Positions 10,004-20,928 of a stretch of DNA of 42,475 nt are shown here, in pieces (position 1 is the first letter of the stretch; every line of letters begins with the position of its first letter). This DNA is from Perkinsus marinus ATCC 50983. Taxonomy: Eukaryota > Perkinsozoa > Perkinsida > Perkinsidae. Position numbers and translations under genes: made by a program. The stretch lies in contig NW_003211781.1 in NCBI RefSeq assembly GCF_000006405.1, positions 86,680 to 129,154 on the forward strand, read 5' to 3'. Below the pieces are notes generated by a model. The model saw only the letters and a program-made list of their open reading frames with translations. It had not been told where the DNA came from and made no database searches.

Positions 10004-11675
10004 ATGCTTATCTGCGAGACAGGTGAATCACTACGGCTAGCAGTACTGACGGTCAGAGTATCGGTCAGGTTAGCAAAACTAGCATCCGAGAATCGATCTC
10101 TAAGGGGAGTTATATCATCGTTGAGAGGCAATATAAGAGTTGTAGCTCGCATACGGTGAGCCTTCCACGATCGAATCCCCGGTCGAGTTACTACTACAGG
10201 CCACTAAGTGGCAAGGAAGTCGGGGAGACAGTCGCTGTTCATCTTATAAGTGACGACACAGTGAGTCGTATTCAGTGAATATGAGAGTGTCAGGCTAACC
10301 GACAGGTTGTGTGCGATATGATGGATGGGAGAAAGAGAGCGATCCGTTTGGATGCTGCATTCGGCCCTACTGCATCACAAGATGACGTCTATGATTCTTC
10401 TATCAAAGACCTTGTACACGCAGTAAGCACAACTGCGCGGATTGTTCAAGTCCGCTCGAAAGAATGTGACACACTCAAACGAGTTTGTAGGTTCTAGATG
10501 GCTACAACTCATGCATCTTCGCCTACGGCCCGACAGGCTCCGGGAAGACTTACACAGTATTCGGTTCTCCCGAGGGCAGCGCTCATGTGTGAGGCGACAA
10601 TGGGTTGCACTCTGGTGAACAGGCCAGTTTGATGCGCTATTGCTCTCAGCGGACTACACGAGCGGATTATGAGAGATTTATTCAGTACCAAAGGAGGTCA
10701 AGGGGGGCATCACATGCTGATTTCGATGTCTATGGTTGAAATCTACAACGAATATATCTACGATCTCCTCGCTCCAGAAAAGTGAGGTGGTCCATATTCG
10801 GTTATTATATTGAATTATTGATTCTACCAAAATCAGCATTTGTCTACACCAGGCCTGCGATAGTGAAGGCTCTCTCGGGACATCAACTTCGGGAAGGGAA
10901 TGATAACATTATTGTCGAGGGTCTTACAGAACTGTCTCTAGAAAATCTGAACGACGCTCTGAAGGTGCGCACGCTTCTTGCTGCCAAGATCATGTGTCTA
11001 TGGCCCGGCTTCTTCAGGCTTTCCAAGCGGCGGTGGCAACTCGTCGAACATCATCGACCAATATCAATTCGCATAGTTCGAGGAGTCACTGTGTTGTCAC
11101 GCTGAGAACGAGTCTGCCATGCCCATATACAGCAACTTGTCGTCACGGGAAACTCAATCTCATCGGTAAGTTACTTAGAAATCACATTCAATCCAGTAAA
11201 AGTGCTCGAGCGTCCCAGATCTGGCCGGTAGCGAAAATGTTGGTCGGAGTGGCGCTAAGGGCAGTACATTAAGGGAAGCCCAGATGATCAACAAATCTCT
11301 GAGTACTCTGGTCAGTATTGTTGGTCTCACTTGGTTGTCTATTCCTCTCATATGCCCTAGGGTGACGTGTTGAATGCTCTCCTGGCTGCACAACAAAAGG
11401 ATGGTGGAGGAAGTCAGTCCAAAATACATGTCCCTTATCGTAATTCCAAGCTCACCCTCATGCTCAAGGATTCGCTGGGTGGCAGCGCCAAAGTACTCAT
11501 GATAGCACACGTAAGTGTAGGCTGAGGTCACCAGTGCCAAGATTATGCCTCGACGGGTTCTGTTCAGGTGTCGCCTTGCATCACAGATGTGTCACAGACT
11601 TTGTCAACACTGAAGTTTGCATCGAGAGCGCGGATGGTTGAGCTCGGCCCGGCCAATCGGGGAATGCCAAGCTAA
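10004..11675 (+). CDS. Kinesin-14 motor protein (copy 2, splice-intact)
   Basis: Exons: to 10155, 10200-10260, 10306-10422, 10491-10588, 10650-10781, 10853-10964, 11018-11165, 11219-11310, 11361-11510 and 11568-11675. Introns are 44-71 nt, all GT..AG with matching phases, and the last stop is TAA at 11673-11675. Motor motifs: [13 protein letters not shown] (ATP P-loop), NSHSSRSH (switch I), DLAGSE (switch II), [12 protein letters not shown]. The neck helix ([12 protein letters not shown]) precedes the motor. The chain stops about ten residues after [13 protein letters not shown], the arrangement of C-terminal-motor kinesin-14s, which move to microtubule minus ends and act in spindle organisation. 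The upstream stalk is not resolved: a TGA at 9993-9995 closes the frame 5' of the chosen ATG, so the true N-terminus is probably on earlier exons. Confidence 0.85.
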
Positions 11676-11692
11676 CGTATCTTTATATGACT

Positions 11693-12765
11693 GTGGTGTC
11701 GAGTTGGGAGTATGCGTCACGGGGGCTTCAGCGAGCATCGAAGACGACAGGCACGGAACTCAACACAGATTAATATTGGATACCCTCACTGGTGGCCCAC
11801 GATCGTCTTACCGCTCACTGAGGGCCCCATGGGCGTGTCGGACTTCCCAATCGAAGGCAAGCTCTAAAGGCGGCAACTGCTGTGGTTTAGAGGACATTGT
11901 GAAATTTTTTATAGTCTGCAGGCCCGATACATTGGGAGTGTCTCTGCACGTCCTTGCACATCTCAACAAGACTGCCAACACAACATATTATGGAGAGAAA
12001 CACTTCACGTAACTCAACAATTCAGACAGTGATGACGAGATGAGATTTGAAGACAGAGGGAGAGCCGCTCAGACGTTCATACATTCCCAACGTGCTGAGG
12101 ACGCAACGTCTCAATATCGACCGAGAGAACTATCGAGTCGAAGCCGTATGACCGGAGATGACTCCTGTCTGTCAACATGATGGATATCGGACGGTCCGAT
12201 ATCCATCATGTTGATTCGGACCAGAGAGCCAGATGATTAGACAAACTCCAGATAGGGCAATAATTGCATCCGGCTCGCATTTGATGCCACAGCTCTACGT
12301 AACTCCGATAACTGGGCAGGAACGTAATGTAAGTGGCCACAGCTCTACCATATGAAGTTACGAGTATGTCGCTACGCGTGACTGCGGTTACCCGACTGCG
12401 GAGAATGATAGGCCTGTAGATGCTTCCAATCGAGTGAGTATCCTAATAAAACTGCCACATACTAATTGCAATCATTTAGTTGCATATTTCATTCTATTCG
12501 TAAACAAAAAAGTTGGTGTCGTTGAGAAATAGGCCACGACTTATGCGATGCTGCGGATAACTCACTTACAGAAATATACAGAGAACTCTACCCGCCTAAC
12601 AGTTCACCAAGAGTAACACAACTCTACTATCAAGTTTTCAGATAATCGAGAGAAGACTAGCAAGCTGAATACGACCGTTGAGCTCAGCTTCCAACGGTCA
12701 GAGTCTTCCGCGCACAGCGAGCAGGCTCATAAAATAATAGAGAAATAATAGTGAAATTATGATAA
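11693..12765. other. Intergenic region between convergent kinesin and ACS genes
   Basis: No gene is recognised. A plus-strand frame at 11617-12012 starts inside the last kinesin exon in the wrong frame and has no domain. The main structure is the palindrome at 12172-12214. This is where copy 2 continues past the duplication breakpoint, so it may show the original 3' flank of the kinesin gene. Confidence 0.5.
12172..12214. repeat. 43-bp perfect palindrome (21-bp arms, one central base)
   Basis: The left arm begins TCAACATGATGGATATCGGA. The right arm is its exact reverse complement, with C and G closing around a single central G at 12193. It lies about 500 bp past the kinesin stop and 550 bp past the ACS stop, so it could form a hairpin in a long 3' transcript from either side or a cruciform in DNA. 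No poly-T follows, so it is not a bacterial-type terminator. Confidence 0.95.
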
Positions 12766-15700
12766 TCATTGTAAGTGCGTTGAGAAAGTTCCCTTCCTCA
12801 TATCCTCGCCATGATGAGCTCTCGCTCTCATAACAATGGCCTCGACAACTTCTGGTTCTGCCAAAGTCGACGTATCGCCCATATCGTTATAGATCCTGTT
12901 GGCCACCTGAATTGCATGCAACTCCATACCAGCCAGGAGCTCCTACACCCCCCTACCTTTCTTAAAATTCTCCGCATTATTTTACCCGACCTAGTCTTGG
13001 GTAATCCCGGAACACACAGGATGACATCCGGGGTAGCAATGGGTCCAATAGACTTTCTTACTTCGTTCCTGATCATACGAGTCGATACAGACATAGAATC
13101 AACATGATGCGAATCATCCAAGATTCATTGCTATCATATATGCAATTATGCAGTCGGCCGCCCATACATGTACGATGCAAAATTGCTAATGGAGTGGAAA
13201 ATCCGAGGCCAAAAGCTCTTAGTAGGATGTGAGTCAAGCCAGCGAGTTGAACATCGATACAGCGAATAGGACGCGGCTTACTTCAATTCTCTAATCAGAT
13301 CCTCCGACTCGTGGAACCCCTCATTCAAAATGACGTAACAGAAAATACCCTCGCCTTTTACCTGACATGCACACAAAGGCTAACACAGGGATTTGAGCCC
13401 GGCTCGCTAGCAAGAGAACCAAACATCCCACCACTACACCAACAACTCCAATGAATATAAACCTACCGGATGAGAGCAGCCCACCACAGCAGCTTCCGAG
13501 ACCGCTGTACTCTGTACTAAAGCATGCTCTATCTCAGCTGAGCCCAGTCTATGACCCGACACGTTCATAACATCATCGATTCTGCCAGTTATCCAGTAAT
13601 ACCTGACAACATAAGCTGCCAATGAATAGTCACTTACATCTCCCATAGTAGTTGTACCCATCATGATCCCTAACAGCACCATCACCAGTAAAGTAGTAAC
13701 CAGGATACGGCTCCAAGTAAAGTTGTGTCATTCGACTGTGATCGCCATACACAGTACCTGGATAAAACCACCTTACCCGAGCCGTACCACACCTCTCCCT
13801 TCTTACGGATCATCGAAGGCCAACTCCTCTTGATAGCCAGCAGACCATGGACACTATTACCCTCTACCTCCTTCCCAGTCATTGGGTCCAGCAATGCTGG
13901 CTCGATGCTGACAACAGAGATACTTTACCCCCAACTAAGGACCTTAGAAAGGCTCACCCAAAGAAAGGTTTCGTCGCCGATCCCGGCTTGAGTGCTCTAT
14001 AAGGCATCGGTGTTAGCATAATCCCGCCCGTCTCGGTCTGCCAGTACCTGTCATCATGTTATAAGCTCATACCATCTCTCGCCCAACTTACGTGTCCATG
14101 ATAGGTACCTTGCCTTTGCCGACCTCATTATAATACCACCTCCAAGCCTCAGGATTGATTGGCTCACCGACACTACCCAACACCCTCAACGACGACAGAT
14201 CATACCCCTCCAGCGGCGTCGCACCAAATCGCATCAACGCTCTATTAAAACAACACATGAGCTCATCATTTCATACCATCACAATCGGAATTACCTGATC
14301 GCAGTAGGAGCCGTGTAGAACTGATTGATTTTATACTTCTGAATAAGGTCCCAATAGCGACTGTTATTAGGATAAGTCGGAATCCCCTCGAATAGGACCA
14401 CCGATGCTCCGTTAGCAAGAGGACCGTACACTATGTACCTACGTAACATTACGTGACGAAGCGGCGATCAGGAAACGTCCTTCCCAGTGTAGTGAGAAAG
14501 TATGCACATGGTCAACCACATGTGTCGGTGACAAGATGGAAATTTTGAGGAAACGACTGGTGATTCCTGTACAACTATACGCGAAAGCTTTTAGTGTAAA
14601 CATCTATAACTAGCGAGGAAACTTCTGAGCTCAGATGAGGAAAGCGATCACTTATTCCAACACTGGTTCCCCTTCCTTACGAATGGCCAGTAATCCAACC
14701 ACAGTCCGCAACACAGGCCCATACATCTCCAGGGTGGACATCAAAAACGTACTTGAGAGTAATAGTCGTATAGACGAGATATCCACCAATGCTATGGGCA
14801 ATCCCTTTAGGAGTGCCAGTAGACCCCGAGGTGTATCTAAAAAGTGCTCTCACTGAGATTCGAACCGGGGACCTTGGGTAACTCACAACATGAATAACAG
14901 GTCTTCCGAATCCATCTCAACAGGTGGACAATAAGGTCTCTGAGCTGCCATCAACTCGAAACCATCAACATCTCTTGACGGGTCCTAACATGAAAAGCAC
15001 TACAAATACACGCAACCGAAAATGAAAAGAAAACATCACTGACTAATTCCAGAGTGTCACTAATTCTCCGACCAGGTTGACCACCTCCCATCGTCGTTAT
15101 TACCCATTTCCCTTCCATGCCAGGTTTGCTATAATGCTTGAAAACTACAACGCTCTGTACCAACCCAGGGCGAACTTCCTGCACCGCTTCATCACAGATG
15201 TCTTTTATCAGAATCTTCTTGCCGCCTCTAACACCGATATCAGCACATACGACCACAGCACTTTGGGCATCGTTGATTCTGTCCCTCAGACTTGGAGCAG
15301 AGAACCCAGCGAAAACCACACTGTGCAAAGCACCTACAAAAGTAACGAGTAGATCTCAACAGTTATAACACATGTTATAACACCACGGGAAAATATCAAG
15401 GAGTTCAGAAGAAATTCGGGAAAATTCTTCCTTTTTTCGAAAACTTCAACCTGAAGTCGCGTAAAAAATTGCATAATGTAGTGAGGGAAATTAACTCACA
15501 ACATTATGAAAATTCCACTCTGTGCACTCCTGCATAGTGAAACCTACCAATGCGGGCACATGCTAACATCATCATAGGTAGTTCCGGTATCATAGGCATG
15601 TAAATGGTAACTCTGTCGCCCTTTTTAACACCCAAACTGAGTAACATATTAGACATTCGGCAGACCTGCAAGAGAGACCTCATCATCATCAGAGTAGTGT

Positions 15701-16440
15701 TATCATGCTACATTGTCTAGGAGCTGTTTATATGTGATGACCCTGTCAGTGCCGGGCTCATCGCCTTCCCATAATATTGCCGGTCGAGACGGATAAGTAG
15801 CCGCCCATCTATCAACACAGTTCACAGTGGCATTGAGCTTCCCATTTAGGAACCAGCGCACGTCACCGGTTTTGAAGTCCTCGTAGTGAACTGTATCAAA
15901 AGGTCTGAAGGAGAACAATCGTTCACCGACTTGATAACCGTCTCTACTACTCTTACACTATAGTTTTATAGGAATAGAATTGACCATGTAAAATTAGAAT
16001 CAGTTAGACAAGCACAGTGCAACGATACGTTCGTCAAAAGATGGTATGGAGTACTTACATACTACACTGTGCTGGACTATGCGTGCAATTCGCTCAAAAT
16101 TTGAAATGTGAAATCGAGCATAGGCTACTCTTCGACGACATAGGTAATAGGAATGATCGTATCCGTGACGATTAGTCGTTACTTACCTCATCCAATCAAT
16201 AGTACGACTCATTTCAGTCCAGAAAGCGTCTGGGTCATTGAGGCTTCTCTGATACATGTCATTGTACATCTTATCAGAGTAAACATAACAACCTCGCATG
16301 ACCTCAGGCGAGGGGGTATAGACCTCATCGACTGGCAAACCTAAAGGAGATGACGATACGAGACGAGTGACCGACCAAACTTTACCTTTTTCGGCGATCT
16401 TTTCCTCAGCTGATAGGGTTGCAGATTCGAATTCTGTCAT
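12766..16440 (-). CDS. ACS: Acetyl-CoA synthetase (AMP-forming)
   Basis: Converts acetate, ATP and CoA to acetyl-CoA through acetyl-AMP. Fifteen exons join in frame: 16187-16440, 15712-15904, 15548-15665, 15104-15333, 14887-14984, 14681-14836, 14295-14438, 14092-14241, 13958-14047, 13807-13907, 13658-13757, 13467-13602, 13282-13361, 12957-13068 and 12766-12906. They encode about 700 aa, close to family length. Motifs: [11 protein letters not shown] (AMP-binding P-loop), YWQTETGG (acetate pocket), GYYFTGDG and [20 protein letters not shown] (hinge and C-terminal domain). [11 protein letters not shown] holds the conserved catalytic Lys that is acetylated in bacterial enzymes. The start could be 16461 (seven codons earlier). 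No clear targeting peptide is seen, so a cytosolic enzyme is the simplest reading. Introns carry a MITE and two tRNA-like sequences. All junctions are canonical, so the gene looks functional. Confidence 0.93.
13385..13445 (-). repeat. tRNA-like sequence in an ACS intron
   Basis: On the coding strand the 105-nt intron 13362-13466 contains an A-box-like TTGGTGTAGTGG and a B-box-like CCGGGCTCAAATCCC at tRNA-like spacing. No acceptor stem or clean anticodon arm can be folded, so it is more likely a tRNA-derived repeat than a working tRNA gene. It has the same orientation as the host gene. Confidence 0.5.
14489..14663 (-). mobile_element. MITE-like element, copy in ACS intron
   Basis: Member of a family of about 165-190 bp with imperfect terminal inverted repeats. 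Read on the ACS strand it starts CCAGTGTTGGAATAAGT and ends so that its reverse complement reads CCAGTGTAGTGAGAAAGT. Family-wide internal blocks are CTGAGCTCAG near the start and GTTGACCATGTGCATA near the end. It sits inside intron 14439-14680. It encodes no protein and must have been moved by a transposase elsewhere. Confidence 0.75.
14837..14886 (-). repeat. ACS intron made largely of tRNA-like 3' sequence
   Basis: This 50-nt intron contains GGTTCGAATCTCAGTGAGAG followed by a short gap and TTTTTAG. The first part is a B-box-like T-arm; the T-run then serves as the pyrimidine tract before the AG acceptor. The same 3' block recurs in an ACC intron (24083-24170) and in a more diverged form near 36660-36695. 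Confidence 0.55.
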
Positions 16441-16461
16441 TGGGGTGATTAATAATAACAA

Positions 16462-17982
16462 CTACCCATTGATAGTAATCACCGAGACAATGGAGTTAAG
16501 TGAGTATAAGTAAGCATCAAACGCAAGAGCTGAGGTATAGCAAATAGAAAGTATACCATAACAAAAGCGTCTCCAGCAAAACTAAGTGTAGTTATCATTC
16601 AGAATAGGTTGGGCGACTTCATCATTACAACTGTAGGATCCCGTACGACAAGTTGATAGCAGTATCGTTCCCTGCTATAGAAGGACAAATAGTAGATCGG
16701 AAAACACCACGACACAGGGATTCACATATGTATGCTAATAGACTAACACGAGTTAACATAGTATATGAGATTACCAATAGGGCGTCGACTGGTTCATAGC
16801 CTCGTACTGCTAGCATTCCCTACGCCCCCTCCCTACGGCGTGACGCGAGCCACTCACTACTCAACGTCACGTCGCCACGTGAAGGGCGAAAGCCGTATGC
16901 TGGGCTCTTTACAAACTAGCGTCTTTTGGCCAACCAACAGTCCTACTAGTAATACTAGTCTATTGTCATAACCGTCAAAACTGACAATGACGACAACAGT
17001 TCAACACAACCCACCGCTAAGGTGCCACTGAGTGCCGCTAAAGCGACCCTATTCTGCGCTAGAACGCTGAAAAGTGAACTTGTTGTTATCCCTTACCGTT
17101 CGTTTCTCGTTTCTTGGATGATTCGCTCGTATCGTGTACTATTATAAGAGGTTCAGTATTTCGAGGATTCAAGTCTAATGAAGACTGTCTTACGTAAATC
17201 ATGATTAGTGGCGCGGGTGGTGTTGGAATGTGTGCGATTTTCCCAGCCGTGGTCGGGAGTTTCTTCGAATATAAGAATTCGGATGGAAGTGTACAGACAT
17301 ACATGTGTAAGAACAACAAGAACTTCCTCAGCATTATCATACGCAGTTGACCATCTGCATATTTCCCTGAATTGATCAATGCTCATCGTACATTGAGGCG
17401 GAGCAGTTAACAGTGATAGATTACGGCACTCCCTCTTCCCCTCCACACGCATGAGCGGAGCGAAGCGATTTGTGGAGGCACAATTTGAGTCTTATCTACG
17501 GACGCTCCTTTTTAGCATTGCTGGAGATTCTCCTCTAATGAGAGTGCATCAGTAAGGTTTACTCGCAGGAAAACGTTCAGCGGATTGTGCTATAATGCTA
17601 GTTACCTTCATTTTCCATTTATTACTATAGTAACTATAGTAGTACAGATGCGCAAATCTGCATACATCCCTCGACTGATACGACTAGAGAAACAACACAA
17701 GCAGCAGAGTGTAAGCACAGATACGATGTCAATGTGAGAGTGCATCATACACACTGTCGCGTAGTCACATACTCAACAAAGTAATGGAGCTAGCTCGAGG
17801 AGTTAATTAGGTTACTGCATGTACAGTGCGGCGGCCGATTTCGATAATAACTGTAGCCGAGATGTGTATACTGTGGATCGTCTACGCGACTACAGGAGAG
17901 CAGCCAAACAAGGGGAGCAATAGTTTAGCTCCAACATAAACATGATATGAGTTAATTAGCTTTTACACGATGTGTTGGTGCT
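16462..17982. other. Intergenic region upstream of ACS
   Basis: No convincing gene. One minus frame (17086-17379) has a hydrophobic start, LRKFLLFLHMYVC, that could be a signal peptide, but its remainder is not recognised. AT-rich symmetrical motifs occur near 17620-17640 (ACTATAGTAACTATAGT). The ACS promoter should lie at about 16450-16800, but no element is certain. Confidence 0.4.
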
Positions 17983-20134
17983 TCACAGCGACACAATCGT
18001 CGACTCTAAGGCCTGGAAGAATCGTGCAAGACGAGCTCTGAATCTGGCGTCTGGTTGTGGTACGAAGCCCTGGCTACTCCCAGGAGATATCCTTTGGCAT
18101 AGTTGAGGCCTCGGTGTCACCAATCGCTGTCGCCCTTGCCGATTGTGGCCAACTCGAGAAGGAGCATCTTGTGGTGAGAAGTACTTGGTGTTGATGATAG
18201 GACTAAAGCTGACCCCGCTCGTATTGCTGCTAGTCGACCGAGATCGTATTGTAAACGTGTCACCACCACATCGGGGAGTTGCCGTGCTGTCCTCAACAGG
18301 CCCCATGGCGAGACCAATGAAAAACTGCAGGGGGAGGAAGTACTCGGGAGCATCCAGTGCTGGAGAATATGATGGCTTCCTTCAACGTAGCTCAGGAGTT
18401 GCCTCAATAATACAACGAATTCAGATACAAGAACCAACAACGATTTTTCAAAATTTCTCACAATTTTCATGATGTCACTAACACACGACTGAGTGCATAC
18501 ATTTTCCAACACTGCAAGCACCCCCCACTTGCTGCCATGCAACCTTATAGGTGATAATACACAGTTGAGACTGAAATTAGAGAACACAAGTAGACCCGCA
18601 ATAAGGGAAATGATCAGTGTTTCAATGTTGGTACATGCCTAGGTGAAGTCGGAACCACCGAACCAGGCCGACTGTTGTTCCACGGTGGACTCACTCTCTC
18701 CCTTGATGCCGATACGCGCTTTGACCGACGATCTGCCAACCGCAGGGCATAGCGAGTAGCTTCCTAAAGAGAACAACATGATGGTGATGTGGCAAGATAC
18801 ACACATAGTCAACAACGCGGATTGATGACAATGCGCAACTCGCGGGACATTTTTTGTGGCTTCTGATCCACGTCCAACCCAAGTCGTAAAGTTTTATCAT
18901 CAGCTTAGGAGTGTTATCAGTACATTATGATGGTAGACGTGTCGCAAGTACTAAACTCATGCCTCCTAAGCTGAGGAAACTTGGCGCTGACCTCAGAGTC
19001 CTTTCCCTCAGTCGGGAGCTTTCTCCGTAGTCGCTCGATTTCCACGTAGGCTTTCCCAAGTTCAGCTTTGCAGTCCTCGAGCTCTGCCGAGGACCGCTTC
19101 TTCTCGCGAGCCTCTCCAATGCGCTCCATATTGATGGTCCTCTCACGGTCGATCCTGCCAACCCACTGAATGAGGTTTACACTCGAGAGCAGCTACATGT
19201 AGCTCAGCCGCTCATTGAGACCCTTTATGATTGCATCACGAGACTCCAAGGCCTTCAATAGGACCTCCTTACGGACCGAGGCTAGCCCTTCTGTCTGATC
19301 ACCCTCCTCAGGCTGTACCTTCCGGTCAACATAGGTGTGCATACAGACTTATGATGGAGAAAGGGCACCCCTATTATTCTGAGCGACACCATTGGTGAAA
19401 GTATCGAGTTTCAGAGGGGAAATGACATCTTCCCAGAGCGCCCATCGTCACCATGCTATCACATACACTCCCTCACTTTGATTTCAGCGCCCGCTTTCTC
19501 GTCGTCTTCTTTTTCCAAGTTCAATATAATATCTCGTTCGCGCATTTCATTTCGGAGGTGTTGCAGTTCCAATGACTGCTGACGAACTTTTTCATCTCTT
19601 TCTCTCAAGGACTGGGTCTGGAGGGAAGCATTCTAATAAATTCAATTCAACAACCGCCGTTAGGAAAAAAACAGCGTTACTGGGGTTCGAACTTGGGGCC
19701 TCTCACCATCGCCCTTATGTATTTCTCAGATCGTGCAGCCCTTTCCTCAGCAGCTCTAATCCTATCAGCATGCACAGCCTCCCCCTGTCTAACATCACTC
19801 AGTTTCGCCTGTCATTAGTGATTGCCTCAGTACACCACGTGTCACCTTTTACTTCCATTCGTCGTAGAGATACTCGTAACTCCTCAGCCTCGCGTGCCTT
19901 CATCTCAAGTTCTCGATACCGCACCTCGTGCATTCTATTGCATTTCTTGAGTGCATTGGCGTTCTTTCGATCCATGGTCTCCACAGAACGCTGTAGGGCC
20001 TAGGTACTCAACCACTTCATTTGAATGCTAAGCCGTCCTTCGTTCAAGACGGCGCTACAGTACTCGAAAACAACAACAACAACAACAACAGCAACAGCAA
20101 CAACAACAGCAACAACAACAACAACAACAACAGC

Positions 20135-20165
<31 letters not shown>

Positions 20166-20212
20166 GCAACAACAACAACAACAACAACAACAACAGCAAC
20201 AACAACAACAGC

Positions 20213-20249
<37 letters not shown>

Positions 20250-20251
20250 GC

Positions 20252-20303
<52 letters not shown>

Positions 20304-20928
20304 CTGATGACCCGACGTTTACACCCATCCTGCTGAGCTGCTTCTCCTGGTCGGCTATCTTCTCCCTGAGCTCCGCTATCCACGAACTTTGCATAGATAT
20401 CTGCAATTCCACTCGAAGGACAGCTGACACTTTTTCAGACCATCGCGAAAATATGCACATGGTCAACTATGTGTGTTGGTGATAATATGGAAATGCTGAA
20501 GGAATTCTCATTAGTTTCTGTACACTCGACCAGGATCGGTATCGGTGAGGAGACTCCTCAGCTCAGTTGAGGAAATCGATAACATATTCCAACCGAGCGG
20601 ATGCCAGACGGCTAAGGACTTCCACAGCCGTTGTTGCAACGAAGTGAACATGAACAAGCTCTTGACATCCCATAGACAGGACAGTGAGTATGATAGTTGG
20701 TGAAACGAAGAATATTCGAGTACCCTACTCAACGTGTAGGTATATCTTACTTGATCGAGGAGCGCCACCTGGCCATCCTCCAGTCTTGCGTTCAATTCCA
20801 GGAGGAGACTACTTTCTACCACAGGGGCTTGCATGCTACCGATCTCCACCTGCGGGGCCGACTCTCGCCACTAAAACCAGTGTGTTGTAGACTTCACAGA
20901 GTGTTGCAAAGTCAAGCGCACGAATAAG
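17983..20928 (-). CDS. Coiled-coil protein with Ser/Pro-rich C-terminal tail
   Basis: Exons supported by matching phase: 20893-20928, 20751-20849, part of 20595-20690, about 20323-20460, 19853-19999, 19707-19808, 19477-19632, about 19197-19345, 18992-19154, 18635-18763 and 17983-18324. Most of the chain is long charged helix with heptad character, such as AELREKIADQEKQLSRM, RYRELEMKAREAEELR and AELEDCKAELGKAYVEIERL. The tail is basic and Ser/Pro-rich. There is no catalytic motif. It may be a cytoskeletal or centrosomal scaffold, which is inference only. Introns carry two MITE copies, a (CAA)n microsatellite and a tRNA-like sequence. If the 18635 donor is not used, the protein ends at TGA 18614. 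The N-terminus is not secured, and some junctions (20460-20600, 19345) are unresolved. Confidence 0.6.
18353..18518 (+). mobile_element. MITE-like element with clear terminal inverted repeats
   Basis: About 166 bp. The left end is CCAGTGCTGGAGAATATG; the reverse complement of the right end is GCAGTGTTGGAAAATGTATG, an 18-bp imperfect TIR. The family block AGCTCAGGAGTTGCCTC is present. It lies in the putative intron 18325-18634 of the coiled-coil gene, in antisense orientation to it. Confidence 0.8.
19665..19706 (-). repeat. tRNA-like 3' arm at the start of an intron
   Basis: Intron 19633-19706 of the coiled-coil gene opens GTGAGAGGCCCCAAGTTCGA, then continues ACCCCAGTAACGCTG and a run of seven T. 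This is a T-arm/B-box-like block followed by a possible Pol III stop, in sense orientation, as in the ACS and ACC introns. Confidence 0.45.
20067..20303. repeat. Interrupted (CAA)n/(CAG) microsatellite
   Basis: About 236 bp of CAA triplets with scattered CAG units. Long poly-Asn, poly-Thr, poly-Leu and poly-Val frames here are translations of the repeat. With the donor GTAAAC at 20322 and the acceptor CCTAG at 20000-20001, the repeat falls inside a 323-nt intron of the minus-strand coiled-coil gene, with phase preserved across it. Confidence 0.95.
20445..20600 (-). mobile_element. MITE-like element, copy in coiled-coil gene intron
   Basis: On the minus strand it reads GGTTGGAATATG...CTCAACTGAGCTGAGGAG... 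and ends GTTGACCATGTGCATATTTT. These are the family's start, internal block and end. The terminal repeats are more degraded than at 18353-18518. Same orientation as the host gene. Confidence 0.7.

Larger units (their letters stand above)
7475..11692. repeat. Segmental duplication, copy 2
   Basis: Second copy of the segment described at 1-4236. It includes the esterase 3' half, the PH-like exon and the full kinesin motor. Homology ends at 11692, after which copy 2 continues into sequence not found elsewhere in the window. The two copies differ by point changes, a 3-base in-frame insertion in the kinesin neck near 10052, and small indels in introns. Confidence 0.93.

Noticed and set aside
11617-12012. 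131-codon plus-strand ORF after the kinesin
   Set aside because: It starts inside the last kinesin exon in a different frame; the true frame ends at 11673-11675.
13385-13445. Functional tRNA gene in the ACS intron
   Set aside because: Box A and B motifs are present, but no acceptor stem and no consistent anticodon arm can be folded.
14489-14663. The MITE family as intron-creating introners
   Set aside because: The 29612 copy lies inside an intron that paralogue B also has, and the 14489, 18353 and 26730 copies sit within larger introns, so they invaded introns rather than made them. Two of six are antisense.
20000-20482. Long poly-Asn, poly-Thr, poly-Val and poly-Leu reading frames on both strands
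   Set aside because: They are translations of the CAA/CAG microsatellite in different frames, and splice sites place the repeat in an intron.
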